From the NCBI GenBank assembly GCA_964036195.1, contig OZ038459.1, positions 11,467,206-11,531,205 on the forward strand: a stretch of 64,000 nucleotides of DNA, in the 5' to 3' direction. The notes beneath the pieces were generated by a model. That model did no database searches, was not told the origin of the DNA, and saw nothing but the letters and a program-made list of their open reading frames with translations. The translations under genes and the position numbers were made by a program. Below are positions 1 through 10,094 of this stretch, one piece after another. The stretch comes from Sphaerolaimus hirsutus (taxonomy: Eukaryota > Nematoda > Chromadorea > Monhysterida > Sphaerolaimidae). Positions within the stretch are counted from its first letter, which is position 1. Each line of letters opens with the position of its first letter.

Positions 1-154
1 TCACAAATACATCTCCTGTTGATATAAATACAATTTGAATAATAAAAGCGTGATACAAATTCAATGATTTTCAATTCGAATACCTAAATCGCATAGATTT
101 TGGATAAATAGACACTTTTCATGTTTCATGGACATATTTGATGATCGAACGAAT

Positions 155-480
155 AATAGCGTGTCAAACATTTTTTTGCAAAAACAGAAACGGAAATGTA
201 AGTTTTTGCACATGCCAGAAAACGGAAAAACCAAATTTGCATGATAACGGAAAAAATTGCTGAAATTTTGATGGAAAACAGAAAAATTTGCTGAAAACTG
301 AAAAAATTGCTGAAATTTTGATGGGAAATGGAAACATTCACATAATTGAAAACCTACACACACATGTTAACCAGTTTGGCTGAAACAGAAAGTTGAGCCA
401 GAAAAAAGGAAAATGAGACAGAAAGACAGAAAATTGAGCTGAAAAATGGAAAAAGTGGAAGAAATAAAAACTGAGCTGCA
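155..480. repeat. Decayed AAACGGAAA-word element
   Basis: GTGTCAAACATTTTTTTGC followed by AACGGAAA and TTGCTGAAATTTTGATGG words is the inverse of the 34-kb TTTCCG element in degraded form. Confidence 0.5.
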
Positions 481-818
481 AAACAATAAATGTGAACATA
501 TTTTTAGTAATTTTTCACCTACATTTAGCGATTTTTTCCCCTTTTCTTCCTTCTATACCTCGGAAAACCCTATATATTGAACCCCCGCGAACCCCCCCCC
601 CCCCCGAAAAAAAAATTTTTTTCAGCTATCTATCCCTCCGGAGGAGCGATTTGCTATCTATATGAACCCCGGCGGAGGTTCAAATCTACAAAACCCCTAT
701 GCCCGCCTATAGTACGGCTTTATCACGATTTGTAAATAACATATGAAAACTAAATAAAAAATATGCGTGGAAACTTCATAGGGAAACATACTAAATGAAC
801 TCAAGCAAAAAAGCTACC

Positions 819-3800
819 TCAAGAAGTGGGGTCATATCCGTTGCCAGTCCACCTGCCGATGCGGAAACTGCCACCGCGTCCAGCGCCGTCGACAAAGTGC
901 TGTGCACCTGCAAGAACACTAAATTACGGAACAAATGCAAAACTCAATAGATAACAAACGACACGGATGCATTTATGCACGAGGACGTATACAGGATTTC
1001 TGAACGGTACCCTATTATTTGGTGTCATTGTTGAGTTTCTGTCGATTTATTTTTCATGTCTAATGTTCATGTTTCGGGAGAGGGGGTTGAGGGGAAAACG
1101 TATAACAGATAGTCTTTTATGTCGATTTTTGAAGGCATAGAAGGGAAAAATGAGAGAATTTGCTAAAAACATTGGAAAAATAGTCGAAAATGAACATATA
1201 AGCACATATCTAGGGTTCAAACAGGATCCCGATCCCGATCCCGGATCCCGTGAAATTCCGGGATTTAGCAGTCCCGATCCCGATCCCGAGAAACTCCAAA
1301 GTCCGGGATCCCGATCCCGGAAAAATTAGTGGAAATAATAAAAAGTGAAAAAATTACATTTTTGCATGCAAAAATGTGAACACATATCCCCAGCGTCCAT
1401 TTTATGCCACTTTTCTGGCATCCAACAGTGTTTTGAGACCTTTATGAACAACTGTGGATGCCAGAACATTGGCCAAAATCTCTATCCCAAGACCCCAATC
1501 CCGATCCCGAAAAAATGCCAATCCCGATCCCGATCCCGTGACCCCAATCCCGGCCAATCCCGATCCCGAAATCTCGAAAAACCAATCCCGATCCCGATCC
1601 CGAAAAGTCAATCCCGTTTGAACCCTACACATATCTAGCCAAAATTTGCTTAAAATATGCAAAAAGTTATGAAAATTTGTGATTTTGACTTAAAATTGGA
1701 ATTACATTTCTCATAAATACTCACGTTTACGTTTTGTGGAAGGGAAAACTACGTTTACTCACGTTTACTCATGAGTAAAAGTAAAAAAATTGTACTTTAC
1801 GTTTTCTGTACTTAAGGGGTGAGTAAAAAAATAAATACTTTACGTTTACCTACGTATACTTTGAGAAAAGTTCGGTACTTTTAACAACTCTGCATCAGTG
1901 CCGCGCTCTTAGAAAAAAGCGACGCTCTAGCGCGGCTAACACGGTAGCGAAGAAAACACAACTGAATACGACACCCGAAACAACCTTTGCAAGCTTCCTG
2001 TCCAACTACTAGGCTTCCATTTTTCATTTCAAAATCCATATTCTGTTCCAAACTCCGCCCACCAAATGCGGCACTGATGGCGCTGCGGCGATCGGCACGC
2101 ATGCACGCTTGCGGATACTTTGCAATTACGCGCGCTTGTTTTACAGCCTCACCCAGTGCTGCGAGTTATTGTTTATTTTAAGCAGAAAAAAAACTTTTAA
2201 AAACTCCGCCTTCTTGTAAAAATTTAGAGAAAAACCCTTCAATACCACAAAATTGTCCAAAATTCCGATACCGATCCTGATAACGCAAAAAATCCCAATT
2301 CCGAAAAGTCAAGGTGAACCCTAAGTGACAACCAACAATTTCTCGATCTGGTCATTCTGGTGGGTGTCCAGCACCCAAATGTCTGGCAAAACGTCAATTT
2401 GATGGCTCAACTTTTGAGAACTTTTGACATGTTGCAAGACATTGGACAAATGTGCAATCACATTTTATTTACATGACACTTAACACTTCACTTGAAACTT
2501 TACTGCGGGGCAGCCACCTAAGTATAAATGAGGTGAACCGGTTCCGTACCCGTCCCTCTGTCAGTAATTCGATTGGCCAGTCCCCACTGCATGGCCGTGT
2601 CAGCGTCGATGGGTCGCCCAGTGAGAATCATGTCCATGGCGCGGCTGAAACCCACCATCTGCGGCAAGCGCACCGTGCCGCCGTCGATTAACGGCACACC
2701 TGGAATGTTGAAAAAAGTGCCAGTGTTCGGATATTTACCACGGAAAAGGAGGATTTGTGTTCTACCGCGTGTTGGTGCACTCTCTTGGGGCTAACTACAA
2801 AACTCTCATTATACTCGGCGGAAAGCTAAATATGTGCAGAATCCTACAATAATTTAATGAATAACGTCTTGTGATAAATTTCGTTATTGATTGTTCCATG
2901 GTAAAACGAAATATTATTATGAAAAACTGTATAATTTTTGGTTCGTTATTCATGTAGGTTTGGGAGGTTTCCATACTAAGTGTGGTGTCAGCTCAGTATA
3001 AGCTTTAAACAATATTTTATGTCAATGGCTGCATGCAATCATTGACGTGAAATGTAAGATTAGTTCCCTGACGTAATATGAAAAAAATTGAATTTTTCAA
3101 TTCGTTCTAGCTGTGGCTGACAACACAGTATTAGACAAGTATTAGACACGATTAAGGTATTGATTCATATACCGCATTTCCTCGAAATACCCCCCCTCGT
3201 TTGACCCCCCCCCCCTCTCGAGACCACTATGAAACAATCACCCCCCCCCCTCGAAATACCCCCCCAGATTGACTGTAAAGGGAACGTACATGACAAATAC
3301 TGCAGTTTGTGTTCTGCGTAGTGCAGGACACACGTTAAAACAATGTCGGAATCACGTCAGAACAGTGTCTATACCATCTACGTACAAATATTAGTCTACA
3401 GGAGTCTATACATGTCAGTTATTGATGCATTTTTCTATACATTGCAATTTACCGTACTGTACCGTACCACATTTTTGGGAAATTTACCGTACCGTACCGT
3501 TTACCGCACTTTTAGAAATTTACTGTACTGTACCGCGTACCGCATTTTCCAAAATTTACCATACCGTACTGCGTACCGCACTCATTTACCACAGAAAATG
3601 CGGTAAATTTGACTCAGATTGACCTTAAATATGCCAATTTATTGATGACAATTAATATGGTGTTTTGAAATTTTTTGCGCGCAAGCGCGCAAATTTCACA
3701 ACACTGTTTTCCTGATTTGAAGCCCTTTCATTTCATTGATATAAGTCATGATTTACATTAGTATGTGTTTATAAAATCAAGCCATGTGCTTCAACACACT

Positions 3801-5940
3801 CTTAACGTGTAAATTTCACATACTTTGAGCAATTTTTCACCACTTTTAGCAATTTTTCTTCCTTTTCTTCCTTTTACACCTTGAATAAACTTATATATTG
3901 AGCCCTTACATTGTGGGTAATGGAATTTTAAGTCATCATACTGTTATTGTGTTCTTAAGTCCATTTATCAAATTTTGGCATTGAATTTGGTGTCAATTTA
4001 TGAAGTAAAAGTTGTCTGTAGTCTGGCATTGATACATTTCTGACAATTGTAAATTTACCATACCGTACCGTACTGCGTACCGCACTTTTCAGATTTACCG
4101 TACCGTACCGTTTACCGCAAAATTGAAGATTTACCGTACCGTACCGTTTACCGCAAAATAGAAAATTTACCGTACCGTACGGTTTACCGCAAAGCCCTTA
4201 CCGTCTGCCACCCTACTCTCGGGAGCACTATGTAACAATCACTCCCGGGGGGTATTTTGAGGAAATACGGTATTATCCATAAAAAATTGTAGACCTGTAG
4301 CATCATCCACACTCATGTAATTAATTTTTACGTCGTCATTTTACGTCAAATTCACGCTGAGCTGTAATCTCAGCTTAATATCACGCTGAGCTGTAATCTC
4401 AGCTTGATATCTCACCAAGCAGCAAGTGATGACAATAAAGTTAAAAATAGAATACTTAATTGGACGTTCGCGGGCACCGGGTATAAGTAGGTAGTTCAAA
4501 AATGATTAGGTATTGTGCCAATTATTTCAAAACGAACCAAATCTTCTGCAAAACACGCCGAAAATGGCCGACTTGTCGACAATGCGCAAGTCGCAAGCGA
4601 GTGCCAGCTCCAAACCACCTGCCACGCAGTAACCTTGGATCGCTGCCAAAATTGGCTTGTCCAACTGCAGCAGACCGGTTATGCCCTGTAGTATAAAAGC
4701 TGACCGATTAAGAGTAGAAATATGTGGTACCTCGAATATATCGGATAACTTTGCGGGAAGTTACTCATGTAAGTCGATTTTCATCTAATTCTGAACTTTC
4801 ACAAATATTACTAATTCCAATCATAACATAGACGCATAAGATTTAAGGGCGTGACAATTTTCGAAAGGGTATCGCAGTTGCATTTGTTCTTGTGAATACA
4901 CCACTCGATTGCAAATTTGCAAAAATTACCTGGGCGGTAATATTGGCTGACCCATATGGGTTTGCCCATACTGTTTTTACGTGGCGCATATGCCGCCAAC
5001 CAAAAACTGGGTGTTATTCAAGGGTTTCTCCTTGCTCTGCCAGCACAGCCGTTTGAAGGGAGGGGATTATTCGAAGTAATGGACATGGGGGTAAATTCAA
5101 GTGAACCAACCATTGGCCGCACGCTGACGTCATCAGCACACTGCTTCAAAGTGTCAGCCACTTGTTGACCACTCTCCGACAACTCGCTCAAATCGAAGCC
5201 GGCACAAAAGTGCGCACCTACAATCAAGGGAAACCATGCACGACTTTGGCCCCACACACGCTAATTGACATCGACACCAAATGTCAACTGGTTCCGTTCC
5301 TAATTCAAAGATTGCGTTTGAACGTCGTTCGTCCACTCGTCAGCAAGCTTTGAATCGGGATCGGCACCAGTTGACATTTGGTGTCGATGTCAACTAGCGT
5401 GTGTGGTACCTATGAATCAAACGCACGCTGCCAACGCACCGTGTCCATACAAAACAGCCACTCTCAAATTGTCGTCGCGATTGAACCTGAGCGAAGCTCG
5501 AGCCAACTGCCTGCCAGTATCCAAATCGACTGCGTTGCGCTTGTGCGGCCTGTTCATGCCAATGAGACAAACGTCGCCGCTGCATTCGTAGGTTACGGTA
5601 GCAGTGACGTCACGCGACGAATCTGCGCTGGTGTGAGAGGCTGCAAAGCATAGCTCGGTAAATGGCGGGGGCAAGCGCATAGGACCCACACACACTAGTT
5701 GACATCGACACCAAATGTCAACTGGTTCACATCCCAATTCAAAGTTTGCACGCTGACCAGCCAACGAACGACGTTCAAATGCAAGTTTGGAACTGGGATC
5801 GGAACCAGGACATTCGGTGTCGATGTCAACTAGTATGTGCCGGGCCACAGTGCAGAGAAATGCAAAGCAAACTTACCACGCACACACGAATGGAAACACC
5901 GCGACGCGACAGACAATCGCCGACAGCAGACGATCATCAT
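819..5940 (-). CDS. Mitochondrial enoyl-CoA hydratase/isomerase-family protein (crotonase fold), 7 exons, 310 aa
   Basis: Exons in coding order on the minus strand are 5877-5940, 5440-5640, 5111-5217, 4538-4685, 2550-2699, 1985-2158 and 819-907. All splice phases agree and the 933-nt CDS ends in TGA. Residues 1-21 are Arg/Ser/Cys-rich without acidic residues (MMIVCCRRLSVASRCF), which suggests a mitochondrial presequence. Crotonase hallmarks follow in order: NRPHKRNAVD at residues 51-60, GAHFCAGFDL at 89-98 (first oxyanion-hole segment), and GYCVAGGLELALACD at 142-156, which carries the second oxyanion glycine and the Glu (E150) that aligns with the first catalytic glutamate of enoyl-CoA hydratases. 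Then comes CRRFGVPLIDGGTVRLP. The second catalytic glutamate is not at its usual place, as in the VPLIDGGT subgroup, so the exact reaction (hydration or another acyl-CoA chemistry) is uncertain. The C-terminus (AGRGGSF region) is normal for the family. Both of the first two introns are almost filled by one MITE family. Confidence 0.93.
1211..1627 (-). mobile_element. hAT-like MITE, GGGATC family, copy 1
   Basis: The termini TAGGGTTCAAAC and GTTTGAACCCTA are flanked by a perfect 8-bp target-site duplication CACATATC (1203-1210 and 1628-1635). Both arms are filled with (GGGATC/GATCCC) hexamers; the central 130 bp are non-repetitive and conserved with the other copies. It lies in intron 6 of the crotonase gene. 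Confidence 0.88.
1690..1892. repeat. Truncated TTGTTAAAAGTAC-family element in crotonase intron 6
   Basis: Alternating TTTACTCACGTTTAC and GTAAAAGT words end with TACTTTTAACAACTCTG. The left terminus is missing. Confidence 0.6.
2810..3000. mobile_element. TACTCGGCGGA-family element in crotonase intron 4
   Basis: TATACTCGGCGGAAAGC at the left; the body (ACGAAATATTATTATG, GGTTTCCATACTAAGTGTG) is the reverse of the 21.5-kb copy. The right terminus is eroded. Confidence 0.65.
3168..4272. mobile_element. C-rich TA element interrupted by a TACCG-word insertion, crotonase intron 4
   Basis: ACCGCATTTCCTCGAAATAC at the left and GGTATTTTGAGGAAATACGG at the right are the ends of the CGAAATACCCC family. 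Compared with the intact copy at 32321-32834, the body is broken near 3437. The inserted part (to about 4212) is rich in TACCGTACCG words (3445-3605, 4050-4200) and ends CTGCCACCCTA. Confidence 0.6.
4320..4412 (+). repeat. Short direct duplication
   Basis: CACGCTGAGCTGTAATCTCAGCTT is present twice in tandem (around 4350 and 4382), itself containing the hairpin AGCTGTAATCTCAGCT. Confidence 0.6.
5250..5407. mobile_element. GTTGACATCGACACC MITE filling crotonase intron 2
   Basis: CCACACACGCTAATTGACATC and its inverse frame about 158 bp within a 222-bp intron (5218-5439). Subterminal words ACCAAATGTCAACTGG occur inverted on both sides. Confidence 0.75.
5684..5850. mobile_element. GTTGACATCGACACC MITE filling crotonase intron 1
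   Basis: CCCACACACACTAGTTGACATC and a diverged inverse (CAACTAGTATGTGCCGGGCC) occupy about 167 of 236 intron bases (5641-5876). It is the neighbour intron of the copy at 5250. Confidence 0.72.
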
Positions 5941-6909
5941 AAGAATGAGAAGGTACCGTCAAATTGCAACGATATCTTCTAGATGAGATGGCAAATTTTG
6001 GTTTATTACGTGATCTCAACTTTCCTATGTGATAGAGCATGGTTAACTTTTTACTTTGACATAAATTATCACCATTTTGGTTAAGTGTGAGGCTTTAAAA
6101 TTTGTATAAATGTGTTTGTATAAAGTTGATATTCGGTTGACACGAATTTGCGTTGTCAACTAGCGTCTGTCAAATTTCGTTCGTATACACGATAGCCACA
6201 CTGGCGCTGCGCGCACTAGTTCACAACAAAAGTTTGGGAAACTCATAATCCGTTTTTAACACATTTAATTTAACCAGTATGAGGAGTCTGTCGAGTACTG
6301 GTGATAGCAAACAAAAAAGTACGTTTAGTTATGCATGCTTGTAAACTCAAAGGTGTCCAAAAGCACATTACGTTTCCAAAATTTCAGTGGTGCACTAGTA
6401 TGCTTGGCTACTTGTCGAACGGTACACTGAAAAAAATTTGTTCTCCGAACGTAGGTACAGGGCGGGAATTACACCCTTGAAAATCGCGATTTGTGGAATA
6501 ACGCTACGCTCGTCGCGGAAACTTTTACGTACGTTCCTTTTCACGGAATTTTAGCGATTTTTTCCGGGTCGAATTAAAACCCGTCAAACGCGTCGTGCTC
6601 GGATGACCGAATGCGAAATGCGAAAATTTCAGAATACTGTGGATATAGGCCAAATTTGTTATTACGCGCCAGCCAACATCAATACAAAAAAAACATTTCG
6701 GTAGTGCGTTGGAGAATGGTCACGTCAGCCGGCAAAAATGAACAAAAACAAAACCAGTCGAAATTTCCAGAGTTTCAGTTTATCATAATCTATCCAAAAC
6801 CAACAATAGAAACTCAAAAAAGACAATAATAACAACCGCATTTTCATACACCACGACGCCGACCACCCCATAACTCCGGAAACAACCCGCAACAAAATCA
6901 CGGCAACGT

Positions 6910-9493
6910 TTAACGGCGCAAGTTCCAGAAGTGCGTGGTGTTTCTGCGTTTCCAGTTGATACGACGCGAGCCGCCAACCGTTTTCGTGTACGTGTTTCCT
7001 GCGGAAGGGGTTGTTGAAAAAAGTGAATCGGGATAATTTATGAACAGTTTGTATTGAATCTCAGACCCAAAATCAGTCATTTCGCAATCGGAATGAAGCT
7101 AATAAAAATTGTGACGTTGTAGCAAATTGTACCTTTGCCCAAGCCGCGCGACTTGCGTCCATTGCTGGTGAGTCCTCGCATCTCGCGGTGCTTCTTATTG
7201 GCCTGCAATTATACAACGCGCTTGTGTTTGTGGCGGGGGTTGTGATGTTGACATTTTCGAAAACATTTTACATTTACATTTTTACGTTAAATTTACATTT
7301 GCAGATACTTTTTTCAGTAGATTATCAGAAACTAAAAAAAATTATTTTCCTTATTCATTTGAGCACCGACACATAACAGTCAAACAGGGGTCTCCTAGGG
7401 GGGGGGGGGAACTGCCCCCTCCCAGAGTTTGAGAGATCTGGAGTGATTTTTGAGAGATTTTGTCCCAATTTTCGCTCAAAATCGTTACTTTTAATACCAT
7501 TTTATAGTTTTTCACCTTCAAAATCGCGGCTTTCGATTATACAGATGTTTATATACCTATCTTCAGCTACGTAAAGCAACCCGTTTTTAGCGATTTTCCC
7601 CCTTTTCTGCTTTCTATGCAGTGAAAAAGCCTATATATTTTGCCGCCCCCCAAAAAAATTTTCCAGCTATCTATCCCTCCGGAAGAGCGATTTGCTATCT
7701 ATCATGCCCCCCTTGAGGGCCAAAATCTAGGAGACCCCGGCGGTCAAATAGATAATCCAAGTGTCCACCTGGGTGATCCATTGCAGCTGCGGCGTGCGGC
7801 GGACTGCCTTGTGCATGGGGTCGACCAGAATCACCTCGTAGTACTTGTAGGTCGAGTCCTGGCCCACCCAGTACGAGTTCAGCACGCGCAGAGCGCCGCA
7901 CTTGCGTCCGACGCGCTCCTGTTGGTAACAAATAGTAGCATGAATTGGCAGTAGGGTTCAAACGGGATTGACTTTTCGGGATCGGGATTCACTTTTTGAG
8001 ATTTCGGGATCGGGATCGGGATTGGGGTTTCGGGATCGGGATCGGGATTGGTATTTTGAGATTTCGGGATCGGGATTGGTTGGGATTGGGGTCACGGGAT
8101 CGGGATTGGCATTTTTTCGGGATCGGGATTGGGGTCTAGGGATAGAGATTTTCGTCACTGTTCTGGCATTCACAGTTGTTCATAAAGGTCTCAGAACACT
8201 GTTGGATGCCAGAAAAGTGACATAAAATGGACGCTGGGGGTTTGCGTTCACATTTTTGCATGCAAAAATGTCATTTTTTCATTTTTTATAATTTCCACTA
8301 TTTTTTCCGGGATCGGGATCCCGGACTTGGGAGATTCTCGGGATCGGGATCGGGATTTGAAAGTTTTCGGGATCGGGATTGGTATTTTTGGATTTCGGGA
8401 TCGGGATCGGGATTGGGGTTTCGGGATCGGGATTGGGGTTTCGGGATCGGGACTGCTAAATCCCGGAATTTCACGGGATCCGGGATCGGGATCCCGTTTG
8501 AACCCTAATTGGCAGCATGTAAAATACTTATTATACTGTACTTATTCAAATGCTTATTCAAAAGGTATTTTGCACATTTTTGCGCGCAAGCACGCAATCT
8601 CGCTGATAGACTTTTTAAAATGGACTAATTGAAAAAACGATTTTTACATCCTTAGTCATAAGCATAGAGTTAGAACAAATGGAATATAAATAAACTCATT
8701 ACAAGGATAGTCATTAAGACAAAATGTCTGCGAGATTTGGGCCAGCTCTTTTTTCCTCATTTTAACAGTAAAGTGAACGATAGCAAAATACAAGTATCCC
8801 CACTAAATTATTTGTAATAAACGCATTTTACCAACCCTACCACACACAGTCCGCCAGCAGCATAAAAATATTTTTATATTTCAAATAAACACAACCGGAC
8901 AGCAAACCCACCTCGGCAATGGATGCGTGGTTGCGGGCGAACTTGAGCTGGTTGACGCCGTGCGTGACCGGCTTGCCGTACGTCTGCCCCTTGGGCACGG
9001 GGCGTTTGCGGCCGCCGCGGCGCACGCGCACGCGGTACACCACGATGCCCTGCAGTGGTTGATCGAATCGAAAATTAGCTAGAAACGCAAGATATGACAT
9101 CAGTGGTACCGCTCACCGAACCTGTAAAATGCGCTGGCCACCGACATTTGCCATTTTACAGAGCATTTTACACGACATTTGACATTTTACAGTAAATATC
9201 TTGGAGTACTCACGTGTGTAAAACGAACAAAACAGTTGTCACCGTTTTCAAATATATATACCGCGACAATCGCAAACATGCATCTCGTTCTCGCATGTCT
9301 CTGCAGCGCGCCGCACACGCACCTGCTTAGCCCTGTACCCCAGGCGCCTGGCCTTCTCCGGTCTGCTCGGCCTGGTGATCCTGTGCACGGCGGCCATCTG
9401 CCTGTACTGCCAGGTGCGCACGCGCAACAGGAAGCGCATCGTGTCCGACTGCTTCTTGCGCCACAACTCCTGCATGTACTTGTACGCGCCCAT
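6910..9493 (-). CDS. RPL15: 60S ribosomal protein L15 (eL15), 5 exons, 205 aa
   Basis: Exons on the minus strand are 9323-9493, 8912-9049, 7769-7918, 7133-7202 and 6910-6998, giving a 618-nt CDS with consistent phases (0, 0, 0, 1). The protein begins [17 protein letters not shown] and continues with the eL15 blocks [59 protein letters not shown] and [20 protein letters not shown], ending in the basic GGSRR.NWKRRNT tail. Length and block order match animal eL15 (about 204 aa), a structural protein of the large ribosomal subunit that contacts 28S rRNA. In the third intron the donor is GTGGAC directly after ITQ; reading through it would give a plausible but wrong extension. The gene is head to head with the ankyrin gene, about 600 bp away. 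Intron 2 carries a hAT-like GGGATC element and intron 3 a CAGGGGTCTCC element. Confidence 0.97.
7385..7740. mobile_element. hAT-like MITE, CAGGGGTCTCC family, in RPL15 intron 3
   Basis: Ends CAGGGGTCTCCTAGG and CTAGGAGACCCC have flanks CAGTCAAA and CGGTCAAA (7 of 8). The interior has G-runs at the left and CTATCTATCCCTCCGG words at the right. Confidence 0.75.
7952..8507 (+). mobile_element. hAT-like MITE, GGGATC family, copy 2
   Basis: The target-site duplication ATTGGCAG is perfect (7944-7951 and 8508-8515). Arms of GGGATC hexamers flank a conserved core with the paired words TTCTGGCATTCACAG and TGGATGCCAGAAAAG. The copy lies in RPL15 intron 2. Confidence 0.9.
9116..9192. mobile_element. 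Short related CTGTAAAATG element in RPL15 intron 1
   Basis: A compact inverted repeat with CTGTAAAATG at the left and CATTTTACAG at the right, plus an internal ACATTTGACATTTTACAG, shares its repeated words with the introner-like copies. Here it sits inside a 273-bp intron (9050-9322) and does not supply the splice sites. Confidence 0.5.
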
Positions 9494-10094
9494 CGCTGTT
9501 CACTTCTTGCGCCGACGGGATCGGACGAAGTTTTTGGGATTTTTCTTTTTTATTTATTTTTGGATTATGGTGGGAAAATGTGATGTCATTTTGTGTGGAC
9601 TGGTCTATGCAGCTTTTTTCACTGTTCGTCAGATGTTGAGCAAGATTTAGACATTACAGAAAGATTTATTTCTTCAATTTTGAGCGACATTTTCAGCGAA
9701 CTTAGCAGATGGCGCATGAAACGGTGATGAAATCACACGTTTTGTAACACTTTTCTCAGCGAAAGTAAATTTTTTGCCAAATCAGTTTTGCGCAAAATGC
9801 GTAGGGATAAACTGCGCTGCATTTTTTTCTTTGATCAATTCAAAGCAGATTGGTCGCGCTGAGAACATTTCAATGCCTTATCAGTAAGAAAAAGGATAAC
9901 TAATCTGTTGATTACCACAAACACATTTTTTGCCGGGTTCTAAAAGACATAATTGTAAATTTCACCACAGTTTTCACTTTCATCAATGCCAAGATTGAAT
10001 CAATTAATGCACCGATAAAAAAAACGGAAAAGTTTCTTTCACATATCTGACGTGGGTGTACCAGCTACACGTGTTTTTTTTCACGCAGCGATGC
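9494..10094. promoter_or_regulatory. Shared upstream region between divergent RPL15 and ankyrin-repeat genes
   Basis: The 601 bases between the RPL15 start codon (minus strand, 9493) and the first recognised coding ATG of the ankyrin gene (plus strand, 10095) contain no ORF with family similarity. The interval is AT-rich and unusually free of the inverted-repeat elements that crowd the rest of the window, which fits a constrained bidirectional promoter. A polypyrimidine run plus CAG at about 10070-10088 looks like a splice acceptor, so the ankyrin gene may also have an upstream non-coding exon here. Transcription starts cannot be placed from sequence alone. Confidence 0.35.

Noticed and set aside
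5018-5110. Apparent extension of crotonase exon 3 as a longer minus-strand ORF
   Set aside because: Family similarity stops at the GTTGGT donor (5110), and exon 4 continues the alignment in phase 0.
7958-8225. Open frames on both strands reading as Arg/Asp- or Ser/Arg/Pro-repeat proteins (also near 1345-1662, 35634-36451 and 36844-37364)
   Set aside because: They are translations of GGGATC hexamers inside hAT-like MITEs with clear target-site duplications. Equivalent frames exist on both strands and no conserved domain is present.
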